A stretch of DNA of 5,343 bases from an uncultured Macromonas sp. (GTDB taxonomy: Bacteria > Pseudomonadota > Gammaproteobacteria > Burkholderiales > Burkholderiaceae). How positions within the stretch are numbered: position 1 is the stretch's first letter; the number at the start of each line of letters is the position of its first letter. Positions 1 to 5,343 of this stretch are shown here, piece by piece. The position numbers and the translations under genes are program-made. The stretch covers positions 1 through 5,343 of the forward strand of contig CAMLOF010000212.1 of the NCBI GenBank assembly GCA_946481585.1, in the 5' to 3' direction. Below the pieces are notes generated by a model, which saw nothing but the letters and a program-made list of their open reading frames with translations, ran no database searches and was not told the DNA's origin.

Positions 1-1136
1 GGCTTGTGCACGGCCAGCGCGCGCAACACCGCTTGCGTTTCCATTTGCGTGAGCGCAGCCCCTATGCAGATGTGCGCACCGCTGCCGAACGACAGGGCGC
101 CAGGGTTGGCGCGGTCGATTTGCAGGGCGTCAGGGTTGCTGTGGCGGGCAGGGTCGCGGTTGGCGGAGCCGATCAGCGGCAGGATCAGGTCGCCCCGCTG
201 AACGGCTTGGCCGCACAGCGTCATGGCGCGGGTGGCACGGCGGCCGGTCCACTGCACGGGGCTGTCGAAGCGCAGCAGTTCACGCACGGCGTTACCTGCC
301 AGTTCCGGCTGCTGGCAAAGCAGGCGCCATTGGCCAGGGTGTGAAAGCAAGGCGTGCAGGCCGTTGCCCAGCAGGTTGCGGGTGGTTTCATACCCGGCGA
401 ACAGCAGCATGGCGCACTGGGCCAGCAGTTCCAGGCTGGATTCGATCTGGCCTTGCGCCTCGGCTTGCAGCAGGCGGCTCACCAGGTCGTCGCCCAGGTG
501 CTGGCGGCGCCAGGGCAGCAGTTCGCGCTCGAAGTACGCGGTCATCTCCAGCAGGCTGCGCTGGGCGCGCAGCAGCTGGGCATGCTCGGGCTGCGCGGCG
601 CCAATGAACACCGCGATGTCGTCGCACCAGCGCATGAAGGTGGCGTCCAGCGCTGGGTCCACGTCCATCAAACGGCCGATGACGCGCGCGGGCAGCGGCC
701 GCGCTATCTGTGCCATGAAGTCGAACGGGCCATCGAGCGCAAGCACGCGCTCGGCCACCGTGGCGTCCAGCCAGCTTTGCATCTGGGCCAGGGCGTCGGG
801 CCGGAAGGCGGGCATGAGGATCTGGCGCAGACGGCCGTGGTCGGGCGCGTCCAGAAAGAGCATGGCGCGCGCGAACAGGCTTTGGAAGGGGCGCAGTTCG
901 GCCCGGCCTTGCTGCGCGGCGGCCATGACCCAGCCGCCCGTGCGCTGTGCGGAAAGCGCCGGGTCGCGCAAGGCCGCCTCAACATCGGCGTGGCGGGTGA
1001 GCAGCCATGCTCCGCCAAAGAAGCCGTCGCTCCACAGCATGGCGCCCTCTTCGCGCCACGCCTGGTAGGCGGGGTACGGGTTGTCGAGGAAGGCTTCGTC
1101 TATCGACGGTGCCGTGACGGCCTCGGCCAGTGTCAT
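1..1136 (-). CDS. Cytochrome P450, BioI-like, last visible gene of the biotin operon (3' end cut)
   Basis: Soluble bacterial-type P450 heme monooxygenase; 378 codons are visible and the frame runs off the left edge. Landmarks are the N-terminal [10 protein letters not shown] (about residues 16-25), C-helix H100-GRL-R104 for heme propionate contact, I-helix AGYETT (247-252, acid E250 and alcohol T251), K-helix E286-LL-R289, GSANRDP (333-339), and heme loop [10 protein letters not shown] with ligand C357 (codon at 66-68). Only about 20-35 C-terminal residues should be missing, compared with the usual 395-420. No signal peptide or membrane anchor is visible, so it is probably cytoplasmic. The ATG overlaps the bioB stop as ATGA; the next in-frame Met (residue 32) would remove conserved N-terminal sequence. 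Segments resemble B. subtilis BioI (CYP107H1) as I remember it, which cleaves acyl-ACP to pimeloyl-ACP. That role here is inferred from order and similarity. Another oxidation reaction remains possible, and no redox partner gene is visible. Confidence 0.96.
   Translation of the reverse strand, partial: MTLAEAVTAPSIDEAFLDNPYPAYQAWREEGAMLWSDGFFGGAWLLTRHADVEAALRDPALSAQRTGGWVMAAAQQGRAELRPFQSLFARAMLFLDAPDHGRLRQILMPAFRPDALAQMQSWLDATVAERVLALDGPFDFMAQIARPLPARVIGRLMDVDPALDATFMRWCDDIAVFIGAAQPEHAQLLRAQRSLLEMTAYFERELLPWRRQHLGDDLVSRLLQAEAQGQIESSLELLAQCAMLLFAGYETTRNLLGNGLHALLSHPGQWRLLCQQPELAGNAVRELLRFDSPVQWTGRRATRAMTLCGQAVQRGDLILPLIGSANRDPARHSNPDALQIDRANPGALSFGSGAHICIGAALTQMETQAVLRALAVHK
1133..1136 (-). 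other. ATGA stop/start overlap joining bioB and the P450 gene
   Basis: The TGA ending bioB (1135-1133) shares bases with the P450 ATG (1136-1134). The nearest SD-like run is GAGG only one base before the ATG, which is too close to work well. Termination-reinitiation is therefore the likely source of P450 translation. This ties P450 expression tightly to bioB, which supports a shared function. Confidence 0.85.
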
Positions 1137-2173
1137 GCCTCGGCGCCCGTGACCTCGGCGTCCTTCACTTCGGGGCGCTCGCCCTGGGGTTTGAGGCCAA
1201 GGCGCTCGAACAGGCGGCGGTCGCGCTGTGCCTGGGGGTTGGTGGTGGTGAGCAGGCGGTCGCCGTAGAAGATGGAGTTGGCACCCGCCGCGAAGCACAG
1301 GGCTTGCAGGGCGTCGTCCATCTGTTCGCGGCCTGCCGACAGGCGCACCATGGTGGTGGGCATGGTGATGCGCGCCACGGCGATGGTGCGCACGAACTCG
1401 AAGGGGTCGATAGGTTCGGCGTCGGCCAGCGGGGTGCCGGGCACGGCGACGAGGTTGTTGATGGGCACGGACTCGGGGTACGGGTCGAGGTTGGCAAGCT
1501 GGGCGATGAGGCCTGCGCGCTGGGTACGCGTCTCTCCCATACCCACGATGCCGCCACAACACACGTTGATGCCCGCCTGGCGGACGTTGTCGAGCGTGTC
1601 GAGCCGGTCCTGGTAGGTGCGGGTGCTGATGATGCTGCCGTAGTGGTCGGGCGAGGTGTCCAGGTTGTGGTTGTAGTAGTCCAAACCGGCGTCCTTGAGC
1701 TGGCGTGCCTGGTCGCCGTCGAGCATACCCAGCGTCATGCAGGTTTCCAGGCCCAGGCCGCGAACGCCTTCGATCATGGCGGCCACGCGTTCCATGTCGC
1801 GCTCCTTGGGGCTGCGCCAGGCTGCGCCCATGCAGAAGCGCGTGGCGCCCTGCTCCTTGGCGGCGCGGGCTGCGTCAAGCACCTCGTCCAGCGGCATGAT
1901 CTTGCTGGCTTCCAGCCCGGTGTCGAAGTGCGAGGACTGAGGGCAGTAGCCGCAGTCTTCGGCGCAGCCGCCGGTCTTGATGGACAACAGTGTGGAGAGT
2001 TGGACTTCGTTGGGGTCAAAGTTTTCACGGTGCACCTGCTGGGCGCGGAACAGCAGGTCCATGAAAGGCAGGTCGTACAGCGCTTCCACGGCGGCCACGG
2101 TCCAGCGGGTTTCGGGCACGCCCACGTTGGCGCGGCGCAGGGACGACAGGGAGATGGGTGCGACGGTGGTCAT
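1133..2173 (-). CDS. bioB: Biotin synthase BioB (radical SAM)
   Basis: Catalyses the last step, inserting sulfur into dethiobiotin by radical SAM chemistry; cytoplasmic homodimer in the family. The 346 residues equal the length of the E. coli enzyme. The radical SAM cluster motif C70-AED-C74-GY-C77 binds the [4Fe-4S] cluster. The expected [2Fe-2S] ligands, which supply the sulfur, are all present: C114 (TRFCMGAAW), C145 (ETCMTLG), C205 (INVCCGG) and R277 (MVRLSAGR). YNHNLDTS (167-174) is the typical BioB substrate and cofactor region. The ATG at 2173-2171 overlaps the bioD stop as ATGA and has a plausible SD (TGAAGTGA) 5 nt upstream. The C-terminus carries a short acidic tail (about residues 331-346) after the conserved core. 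The TGA stop overlaps the P450 start. The enzyme needs SAM and an external electron donor such as flavodoxin, which is not encoded here. Confidence 0.99.
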   Translation of the reverse strand: MTTVAPISLSSLRRANVGVPETRWTVAAVEALYDLPFMDLLFRAQQVHRENFDPNEVQLSTLLSIKTGGCAEDCGYCPQSSHFDTGLEASKIMPLDEVLDAARAAKEQGATRFCMGAAWRSPKERDMERVAAMIEGVRGLGLETCMTLGMLDGDQARQLKDAGLDYYNHNLDTSPDHYGSIISTRTYQDRLDTLDNVRQAGINVCCGGIVGMGETRTQRAGLIAQLANLDPYPESVPINNLVAVPGTPLADAEPIDPFEFVRTIAVARITMPTTMVRLSAGREQMDDALQALCFAAGANSIFYGDRLLTTTNPQAQRDRRLFERLGLKPQGERPEVKDAEVTGAEA

Positions 2174-2898
2174 GTTGTCACTTCAAAAGAGGGTTGCTTC
2201 AGGCCGAACAGGGTTTGCAGGCCAGCGGTAGAAAGATGCGGTGCGACGGAGGCCGCGTCTGGGCTTTCCAGATGGGGAACGACACCCAGGCAAGGCACGT
2301 GAAAACGCCGCTCAAACTCTTGCGTGAGGGTGTGGATGTTGTCTTGCAAGTGCAGCATGGCCGGGTCCAGCGTGTTGCCCACCCAGCCCGCCAGGTGAAG
2401 GCGGCGGGCAACGATGGCCTCTGCCGTGAGCAGCGCGTGGTTGATGCAGCCCAAGCGCAGCCCGACGACGAGCACCACCGGCAGGTTCAGCGCGCACATG
2501 AGGTGCGAGCTGTCCCAGTTGGGGCCGAGTGGCACGCACAGGCCGCCCGCGCCTTCCACCACGATCAGATCAGCGCGCTGGGCGAGTTGGCGGGCGCCTT
2601 GCTCCAGCGTGTCTCGATCGATCACACGCCCTTCGGCCTGCGCGGCCAGATGCGGCGCGCAGGGTTGGCGCAACTGGCAAGGGCCCACCTCTTCAGGTTG
2701 CAGTTCGATATTGCTGGCAGCCCACAGGGTGTGCACGTCTTCGTTGACCCATTGCCCGGCGATGTTGTCCATGCCTGCGGCCACGGGCTTGTAGCCGGCC
2801 ACGCGCAGGCCCGCCTGGGCGGCGCGGTGCAGCAGCCCGGCGCTGACGCGGGTCTTGCCCACTTCGGTGTCGGTGCCGGTGACGAAACAGCCTTTCAT
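2170..2898 (-). CDS. bioD: Dethiobiotin synthetase BioD
   Basis: ATP- and CO2-dependent closure of the ureido ring, converting DAPA to dethiobiotin; cytoplasmic homodimer in the family. The 242 residues are close to the usual 220-240. The P-loop GTDTEVGKT is at residues 8-16 (K15, T16), catalytic K37 lies in GYKPVAAG, and D54 and E115 (VVEGAGG) match the Mg ligands of E. coli BioD together with T16. [10 protein letters not shown] (149-158) and GWVGN (171-175, nucleotide base region) are also typical. The start at 2898 is chosen because the P-loop then lies at the family's normal distance. It also has a strong SD (GAGGAG, 5 nt upstream) and overlaps the bioF stop as ATGA. The same frame stays open about 510 nt further upstream inside bioF, but that extension is not BioD-like. 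Residue 41 is Ala, where E. coli has Ser. Confidence 0.98.
   Translation of the reverse strand: MKGCFVTGTDTEVGKTRVSAGLLHRAAQAGLRVAGYKPVAAGMDNIAGQWVNEDVHTLWAASNIELQPEEVGPCQLRQPCAPHLAAQAEGRVIDRDTLEQGARQLAQRADLIVVEGAGGLCVPLGPNWDSSHLMCALNLPVVLVVGLRLGCINHALLTAEAIVARRLHLAGWVGNTLDPAMLHLQDNIHTLTQEFERRFHVPCLGVVPHLESPDAASVAPHLSTAGLQTLFGLKQPSFEVTT
2178..2185 (-). promoter_or_regulatory. Probable ribosome binding site of bioB (TGAAGTGA)
   Basis: On the minus strand TGAAGTGA matches 6 of 8 bases of the ideal GGAGGTGA and is followed by CAAC and the bioB ATG. It lies within the last bioD codons (FEVTT). It is a moderate SD; the ATGA overlap may also let ribosomes restart after finishing bioD. Confidence 0.6.
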
Positions 2899-4097
2899 GT
2901 TTGCTCCTCGTTCAGGATTTCGGTGAGCGCGCCCAGCAGTTGGTCCACATCGGCTGCGGTGTGGCTGGCAGAAAGCGTCAGGCGCAAACGTGCCGTGCCC
3001 ACGGGCACGGTGGGCGGGCGAATGGCGGGCACACGGATGCCACGCGCTTGTAGCGCGGCCTCCAGTGCCAGTGCGCGTGCGTTGTCGCCCACGATGAGGG
3101 GTTGAATGGGCGTGAAGGACGCTGGCAGCGACAGGCCCGGGTGGCGCTCTGCCAAGGTAGCCAGACCGGTGCGCAGCTGGGTGATCAGCTCGTTGAGCCG
3201 CCCGCGCCGCTCCACGCCTTCTGGGCCTTCGATCAGCGCCAGTGAATGCCCCAGCGCATGCGCCAACGCGGGCGGCATGGCCGTGGTGTAGATGTAAGGT
3301 CGGGCGCGCTGCACCAGCCATTCGACGATGACGGGGTGCGCGGCCACGAAGGCGCCCGACACCCCGGCGGCCTTGCCGAGAGTGCCCATGTAGATCAGGC
3401 GTTCGCTGCAAAGGCCGAAATGTTCCAGGCTGCCGTGGCCATGCGCGCCCAGCACACCAAAGCCATGTGCATCGTCAATGACCAGCCAGGCGTCGTATTG
3501 CTCGGCCAGGCGCAGCAACGCTGGCAGGTCGGCCACGTCGCCATCCATGCTGAAGACGGCGTCGGTGACGATGAGCTTGACCGGGGTGGTGCAGGCACGC
3601 AGCTGGCGTTCCAGCGCGTCAAGCTGCCCATGGGGGTAGCGCAACAGCTTGGCGCGGGCCAGCAAGGCGCCGTCGATGAGCGAAGCGTGGTTGAGCTTGT
3701 CGGACAGGATGGTGGCCTGCTCATCGCCCAGTGCCGTCATCAACGCCACGTTGGCCATGTAGCCGCTGCAGAACAGCAGCGCACGTGCGCCGGGAATGTG
3801 TGGCGCTAGCCATTGCGCAAGGGTGGATTCCAACGCGGCATGCGCCTGGCTGTGGCCGCTCACGAGGTGCGACGCGCCGCTGCCCGCGCCCCACAGGCGG
3901 GCGCCTTCGGCCAAAGCATCAATCACACCCTGGTGGCCTGCCAAACCCAGGTAGTCGTTACTGCAGAAGGCGAGCATGCTGCCACTGCCTTGCCACTGTT
4001 GGTGCGGGCCACACGGCGACGCACCCACCCTGCGGCGCCTGCGCAGGGCGGCAGCGTCGATGTCAAGCAGTTGACGGTTGATGTGTTCGATCAGCAT
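2895..4097 (-). CDS. bioF: 8-amino-7-oxononanoate synthase BioF
   Basis: PLP-dependent alpha-oxoamine synthase; condenses pimeloyl thioester with L-alanine, releasing CO2 and ACP or CoA, to give KAPA, the first ring-assembly step. The 400 residues are slightly longer than the 384 of E. coli. Visible landmarks are SNDYLGLA (46-53), GSGASHLVSGH (72-82), FCSGYMAN (109-116), H137 in DKLNHAS, VFSMDGD (181-187), D208 and H211 in DDAHGFG, and the PLP lysine K242 in GTLGKAAG (codon at 3374-3372). IRPPTVP (359-365) near the C-terminus is also typical. Related alpha-oxoamine synthases (KBL, ALAS) share these motifs, but the flanking bio genes settle the identity. The start is the only ATG giving a normal N-terminus; the next in-frame Met is residue 41, immediately before the conserved core. 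The start lies inside the end of bioA and has no clear SD. The TGA stop forms ATGA with bioD. Confidence 0.98.
   Translation of the reverse strand: MLIEHINRQLLDIDAAALRRRRRVGASPCGPHQQWQGSGSMLAFCSNDYLGLAGHQGVIDALAEGARLWGAGSGASHLVSGHSQAHAALESTLAQWLAPHIPGARALLFCSGYMANVALMTALGDEQATILSDKLNHASLIDGALLARAKLLRYPHGQLDALERQLRACTTPVKLIVTDAVFSMDGDVADLPALLRLAEQYDAWLVIDDAHGFGVLGAHGHGSLEHFGLCSERLIYMGTLGKAAGVSGAFVAAHPVIVEWLVQRARPYIYTTAMPPALAHALGHSLALIEGPEGVERRGRLNELITQLRTGLATLAERHPGLSLPASFTPIQPLIVGDNARALALEAALQARGIRVPAIRPPTVPVGTARLRLTLSASHTAADVDQLLGALTEILNEEQT
2904..2909 (-). promoter_or_regulatory. Ribosome binding site of bioD (GAGGAG)
   Basis: Read on the minus strand, GAGGAG is followed by 5 nt (CAAAC) and the bioD ATG. 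It is a good Shine-Dalgarno match at the right spacing and lies inside the last codons of bioF (NEEQT). It supports the 2898 start over the longer open frame and is the clearest SD in the window. Confidence 0.85.
4063..4097 (-). other. 35-bp bioA/bioF coding overlap
   Basis: The last 11 codons plus stop of bioA are also read, in another frame, as the first codons of bioF (MLIEHINRQLL). Both frames look genuine here: BioF needs this start, and BioA has no earlier stop. The bases just before the bioF ATG (GCAACAGCCCG) contain no recognisable SD. Translation of bioF therefore probably depends on ribosomes already moving through bioA. That dependence is inference. Confidence 0.85.
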
Positions 4098-5343
4098 CGG
4101 GCTGTTGCAACGTGTCGTGCAGGGTGGCCTGCAAGCGCTCGGACAACCAGCGCGAGAGGTCCCCGTCGAGCACGTAGGGAGGCATCAGGTACACGGTGCG
4201 CCCGATGGGGCGAACCAGCAGTTCGTGGCGGCGGCCCGCCAGGTGAAACGCCTCGGCAAAGCGGCCCTGGGCAAGCTCGGCCTTGACGTCAAAGGCCCAG
4301 ATCATGCCACGGCGACGCGGGTGCTCCACCCCGGGGTATGCCATCAGCGGTGCCAGCGCCTGGTCGAGCAAGGCCGCTTGTTGGGCGTTGCGGCCCAGCA
4401 CGTCCTGGGTGTCGAAACGGTCGAGCACGGCCAGCGCCGCCCGGCAGGCCAGCGCGTTGCCGGTGTAGGAATGCGAGTGCAGGAAGCCGCGCGCCACGTC
4501 ATCTGACAGGAAGGCGCGGTAGATGGCATCGCGGCACAACACCAGCGACAGCGGCAGAAAACCGCCAGTGATGCCCTTGGACAGGCACACGAAATCGGGC
4601 CAGATGCCCGCCTGTTCGCAGGCGAAGAAGGTGCCCGTGCGGCCACAGCCCACGGCAATCTCGTCGGCGATGAGGTGCACGCTGTACTGGTCGCACAGCG
4701 CGCGCACCCGTTGCAGGTAGGACGCATGGTGCATGGCCATGCCTGCGGCGCATTGCACCAGCGGCTCCACGATGACGGCGGCGATGTGCGCGTGGCGTTC
4801 GGCCAGCAGCGCCTCCAGATCGGCAGCGGCGCGGTGGGCCACCGCTGCAGCGTCCTCGCCTTCAGCGGCCTGGCGGTCGTCGGGCGAAGCTACCTGGTGC
4901 GAGCGCATCAGCAGTGGGTCGTAGGCGTCGCGGAAGACGGGCACGTCCGTCACGGCCAGGGCGCCCAGCGTTTCGCCGTGGTAACCCTGGCGCACGCAGA
5001 CGAATTCGCGCTTGCCACCCTGCCCCACGTTGCGCCAGTGGTGGAAGCTCATCTTGAGCGCGATTTCCACGGCGGATGCGCCATCGCTGGCGTAGAAGGC
5101 GTGGCCCAGCACGCCACCCGTGCGGGCCGACAACCGTTCGGCCAGTTCAATGGCGGGCGCATGGGTGCACCCGGCCAGCATCACGTGGGGCAATACGTCC
5201 AGTTGCTGCTTGAGCGCGTTGACGATGCCCTCGTCGGCATGGCCGAACAGGTTGACCCACCAGCTGCTGTTGGCGTCGAAGTAGCGGTGGCCTTCCTGGT
5301 CGTACAACCAGGGGCCATGGGCGCGGGCGATGGGCAGCGGCGG
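4063..5343 (-). CDS. bioA: Adenosylmethionine-8-amino-7-oxononanoate aminotransferase BioA (5' end cut)
   Basis: Class III, PLP-dependent aminotransferase that converts KAPA to DAPA. In most BioA proteins the amino donor is SAM. There are 426 visible residues, starting within the PPLPIARAHGPWLYD segment; about 20-35 N-terminal residues, including the usual HPY region, lie off the right edge. Numbering from the first visible codon, key features are SSWW (26-29), ASDGASAVEIALKM (85-98), GYHGET (120-125), and D227 in ADEIAVGCGRTG, which contacts the pyridine N. PLP lysine K256 lies in LSKGITGG (codon at 4578-4576). HSHSYTGN (289-296) and R378 in RPIG, with YLMPPY following, are also typical. A TTG at 5307-5305 is internal (the Leu of PWLYD) and is not the start. 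Class III relatives exist, but the SSWW and LMPPY signatures and the bio neighbours make BioA secure. Donor choice (SAM or lysine) cannot be judged without the N-terminus. The TGA stop lies 35 bp inside bioF. Confidence 0.98.
   Translation of the reverse strand, partial: PPLPIARAHGPWLYDQEGHRYFDANSSWWVNLFGHADEGIVNALKQQLDVLPHVMLAGCTHAPAIELAERLSARTGGVLGHAFYASDGASAVEIALKMSFHHWRNVGQGGKREFVCVRQGYHGETLGALAVTDVPVFRDAYDPLLMRSHQVASPDDRQAAEGEDAAAVAHRAAADLEALLAERHAHIAAVIVEPLVQCAAGMAMHHASYLQRVRALCDQYSVHLIADEIAVGCGRTGTFFACEQAGIWPDFVCLSKGITGGFLPLSLVLCRDAIYRAFLSDDVARGFLHSHSYTGNALACRAALAVLDRFDTQDVLGRNAQQAALLDQALAPLMAYPGVEHPRRRGMIWAFDVKAELAQGRFAEAFHLAGRRHELLVRPIGRTVYLMPPYVLDGDLSRWLSERLQATLHDTLQQPDADRTHQPSTA

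Larger units (their letters stand above)
1..5343 (-). other. Biotin biosynthesis operon bioA-bioF-bioD-bioB-P450 (both ends cut)
   Basis: Five same-direction genes fill the window with no gap between them. Junctions in transcription order are bioA/bioF (35-bp overlap), bioF/bioD, bioD/bioB and bioB/P450 (each a 4-bp ATGA overlap). Such packing strongly implies one mRNA and translational coupling. Within it lie all four enzymes of the conserved ring-assembly half of biotin synthesis, in the order A-F-D-B, followed by a P450 in the position bioI holds in Bacillus subtilis bioWAFDBI. No internal promoter or terminator was recognised, and there is no untranslated space for one. The promoter and operator are beyond the right edge, so regulation cannot be judged. 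Whether more genes follow the P450 is also unknown. Confidence 0.93.

Noticed and set aside
704..1018. Minus-strand frame of 104 codons overlapping the P450 in another frame
   Set aside because: The P450 frame is continuous from 1136 to 1 with correctly spaced motifs. The alternative frame is Pro/Ser/Arg-rich with no domain and does not reflect a frameshift.
354..1268. Plus-strand open frame of 304 codons opposite the P450 gene
   Set aside because: It is antisense to a P450 with all its core motifs, the product has no recognisable domain, and stop-poor opposite frames are expected at this G+C.
1130..2302. Plus-strand open frame of 390 codons opposite bioB
   Set aside because: It lies antisense to an unmistakable bioB, its translation is a low-complexity His/Gly/Val/Ala mix with no motif, and it continues past the bioB start. 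This is a typical GC-rich shadow frame.
2158..3105. Plus-strand open frame of 315 codons opposite bioD and the end of bioF
   Set aside because: It spans the antisense of two real genes across their junction, and its composition and lack of motifs mark it as a shadow.
2899..3411. Possible N-terminal extension of BioD inside bioF
   Set aside because: The frame is open but the translation is Arg/Ala/His-rich noise. The P-loop position, the GAGGAG site and the ATGA overlap all fix the start at 2898.
5305..5307. TTG as a bioA start codon
   Set aside because: The frame continues upstream to the window edge with conserved BioA sequence (PIARAHGPW), so this codon is an internal Leu and the true start is outside the window.

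Overview
The window is one densely packed, GC-rich (about two-thirds G+C by eye), single-strand operon fragment, read entirely from the minus strand (right to left). In transcription order it holds bioA (5' end cut by the right edge), bioF, bioD, bioB and a cytochrome P450 gene (3' end cut by the left edge). All five frames were followed by hand and are intact, with key catalytic residues present. No rRNA, tRNA, CRISPR array, mobile element or terminator was seen. There is no intergenic DNA: bioA and bioF overlap by 35 bp, and the other three junctions are each a 4-bp ATGA stop/start overlap. No stretch lacks a gene.

BioF, BioA, BioD and BioB carry out the four-step ring assembly of biotin. 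BioF converts pimeloyl-ACP (or -CoA) plus alanine to KAPA, BioA converts KAPA to DAPA, BioD converts DAPA to dethiobiotin, and BioB inserts sulfur to give biotin. No known gene for making the pimeloyl precursor (bioC, bioH, bioG, bioK, bioW, bioZ) is in the window.

The fifth gene is a complete-looking P450 core: C-helix HxxxR, I-helix AGYETT, K-helix ExxR and heme loop [10 protein letters not shown]. It sits exactly where bioI, the fatty-acyl-ACP-cleaving P450, sits in the Bacillus subtilis bioWAFDBI operon. The order A-F-D-B-P450 is therefore shared with B. subtilis. The most interesting hypothesis here is that this Gram-negative-looking operon makes its pimeloyl thioester with a BioI-type P450.

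The protein style points to a betaproteobacterium of the Burkholderiales, probably Comamonadaceae. Indicators are the BioA segment around SSWWVNLFGHA, the Bio[11 protein letters not shown] segment, a BioF N-terminus rich in arginine, and GC-rich codon use. This is a judgement from memory of family sequences, not a search. The operon promoter and any BirA or other operator would lie upstream of bioA, outside the right edge.
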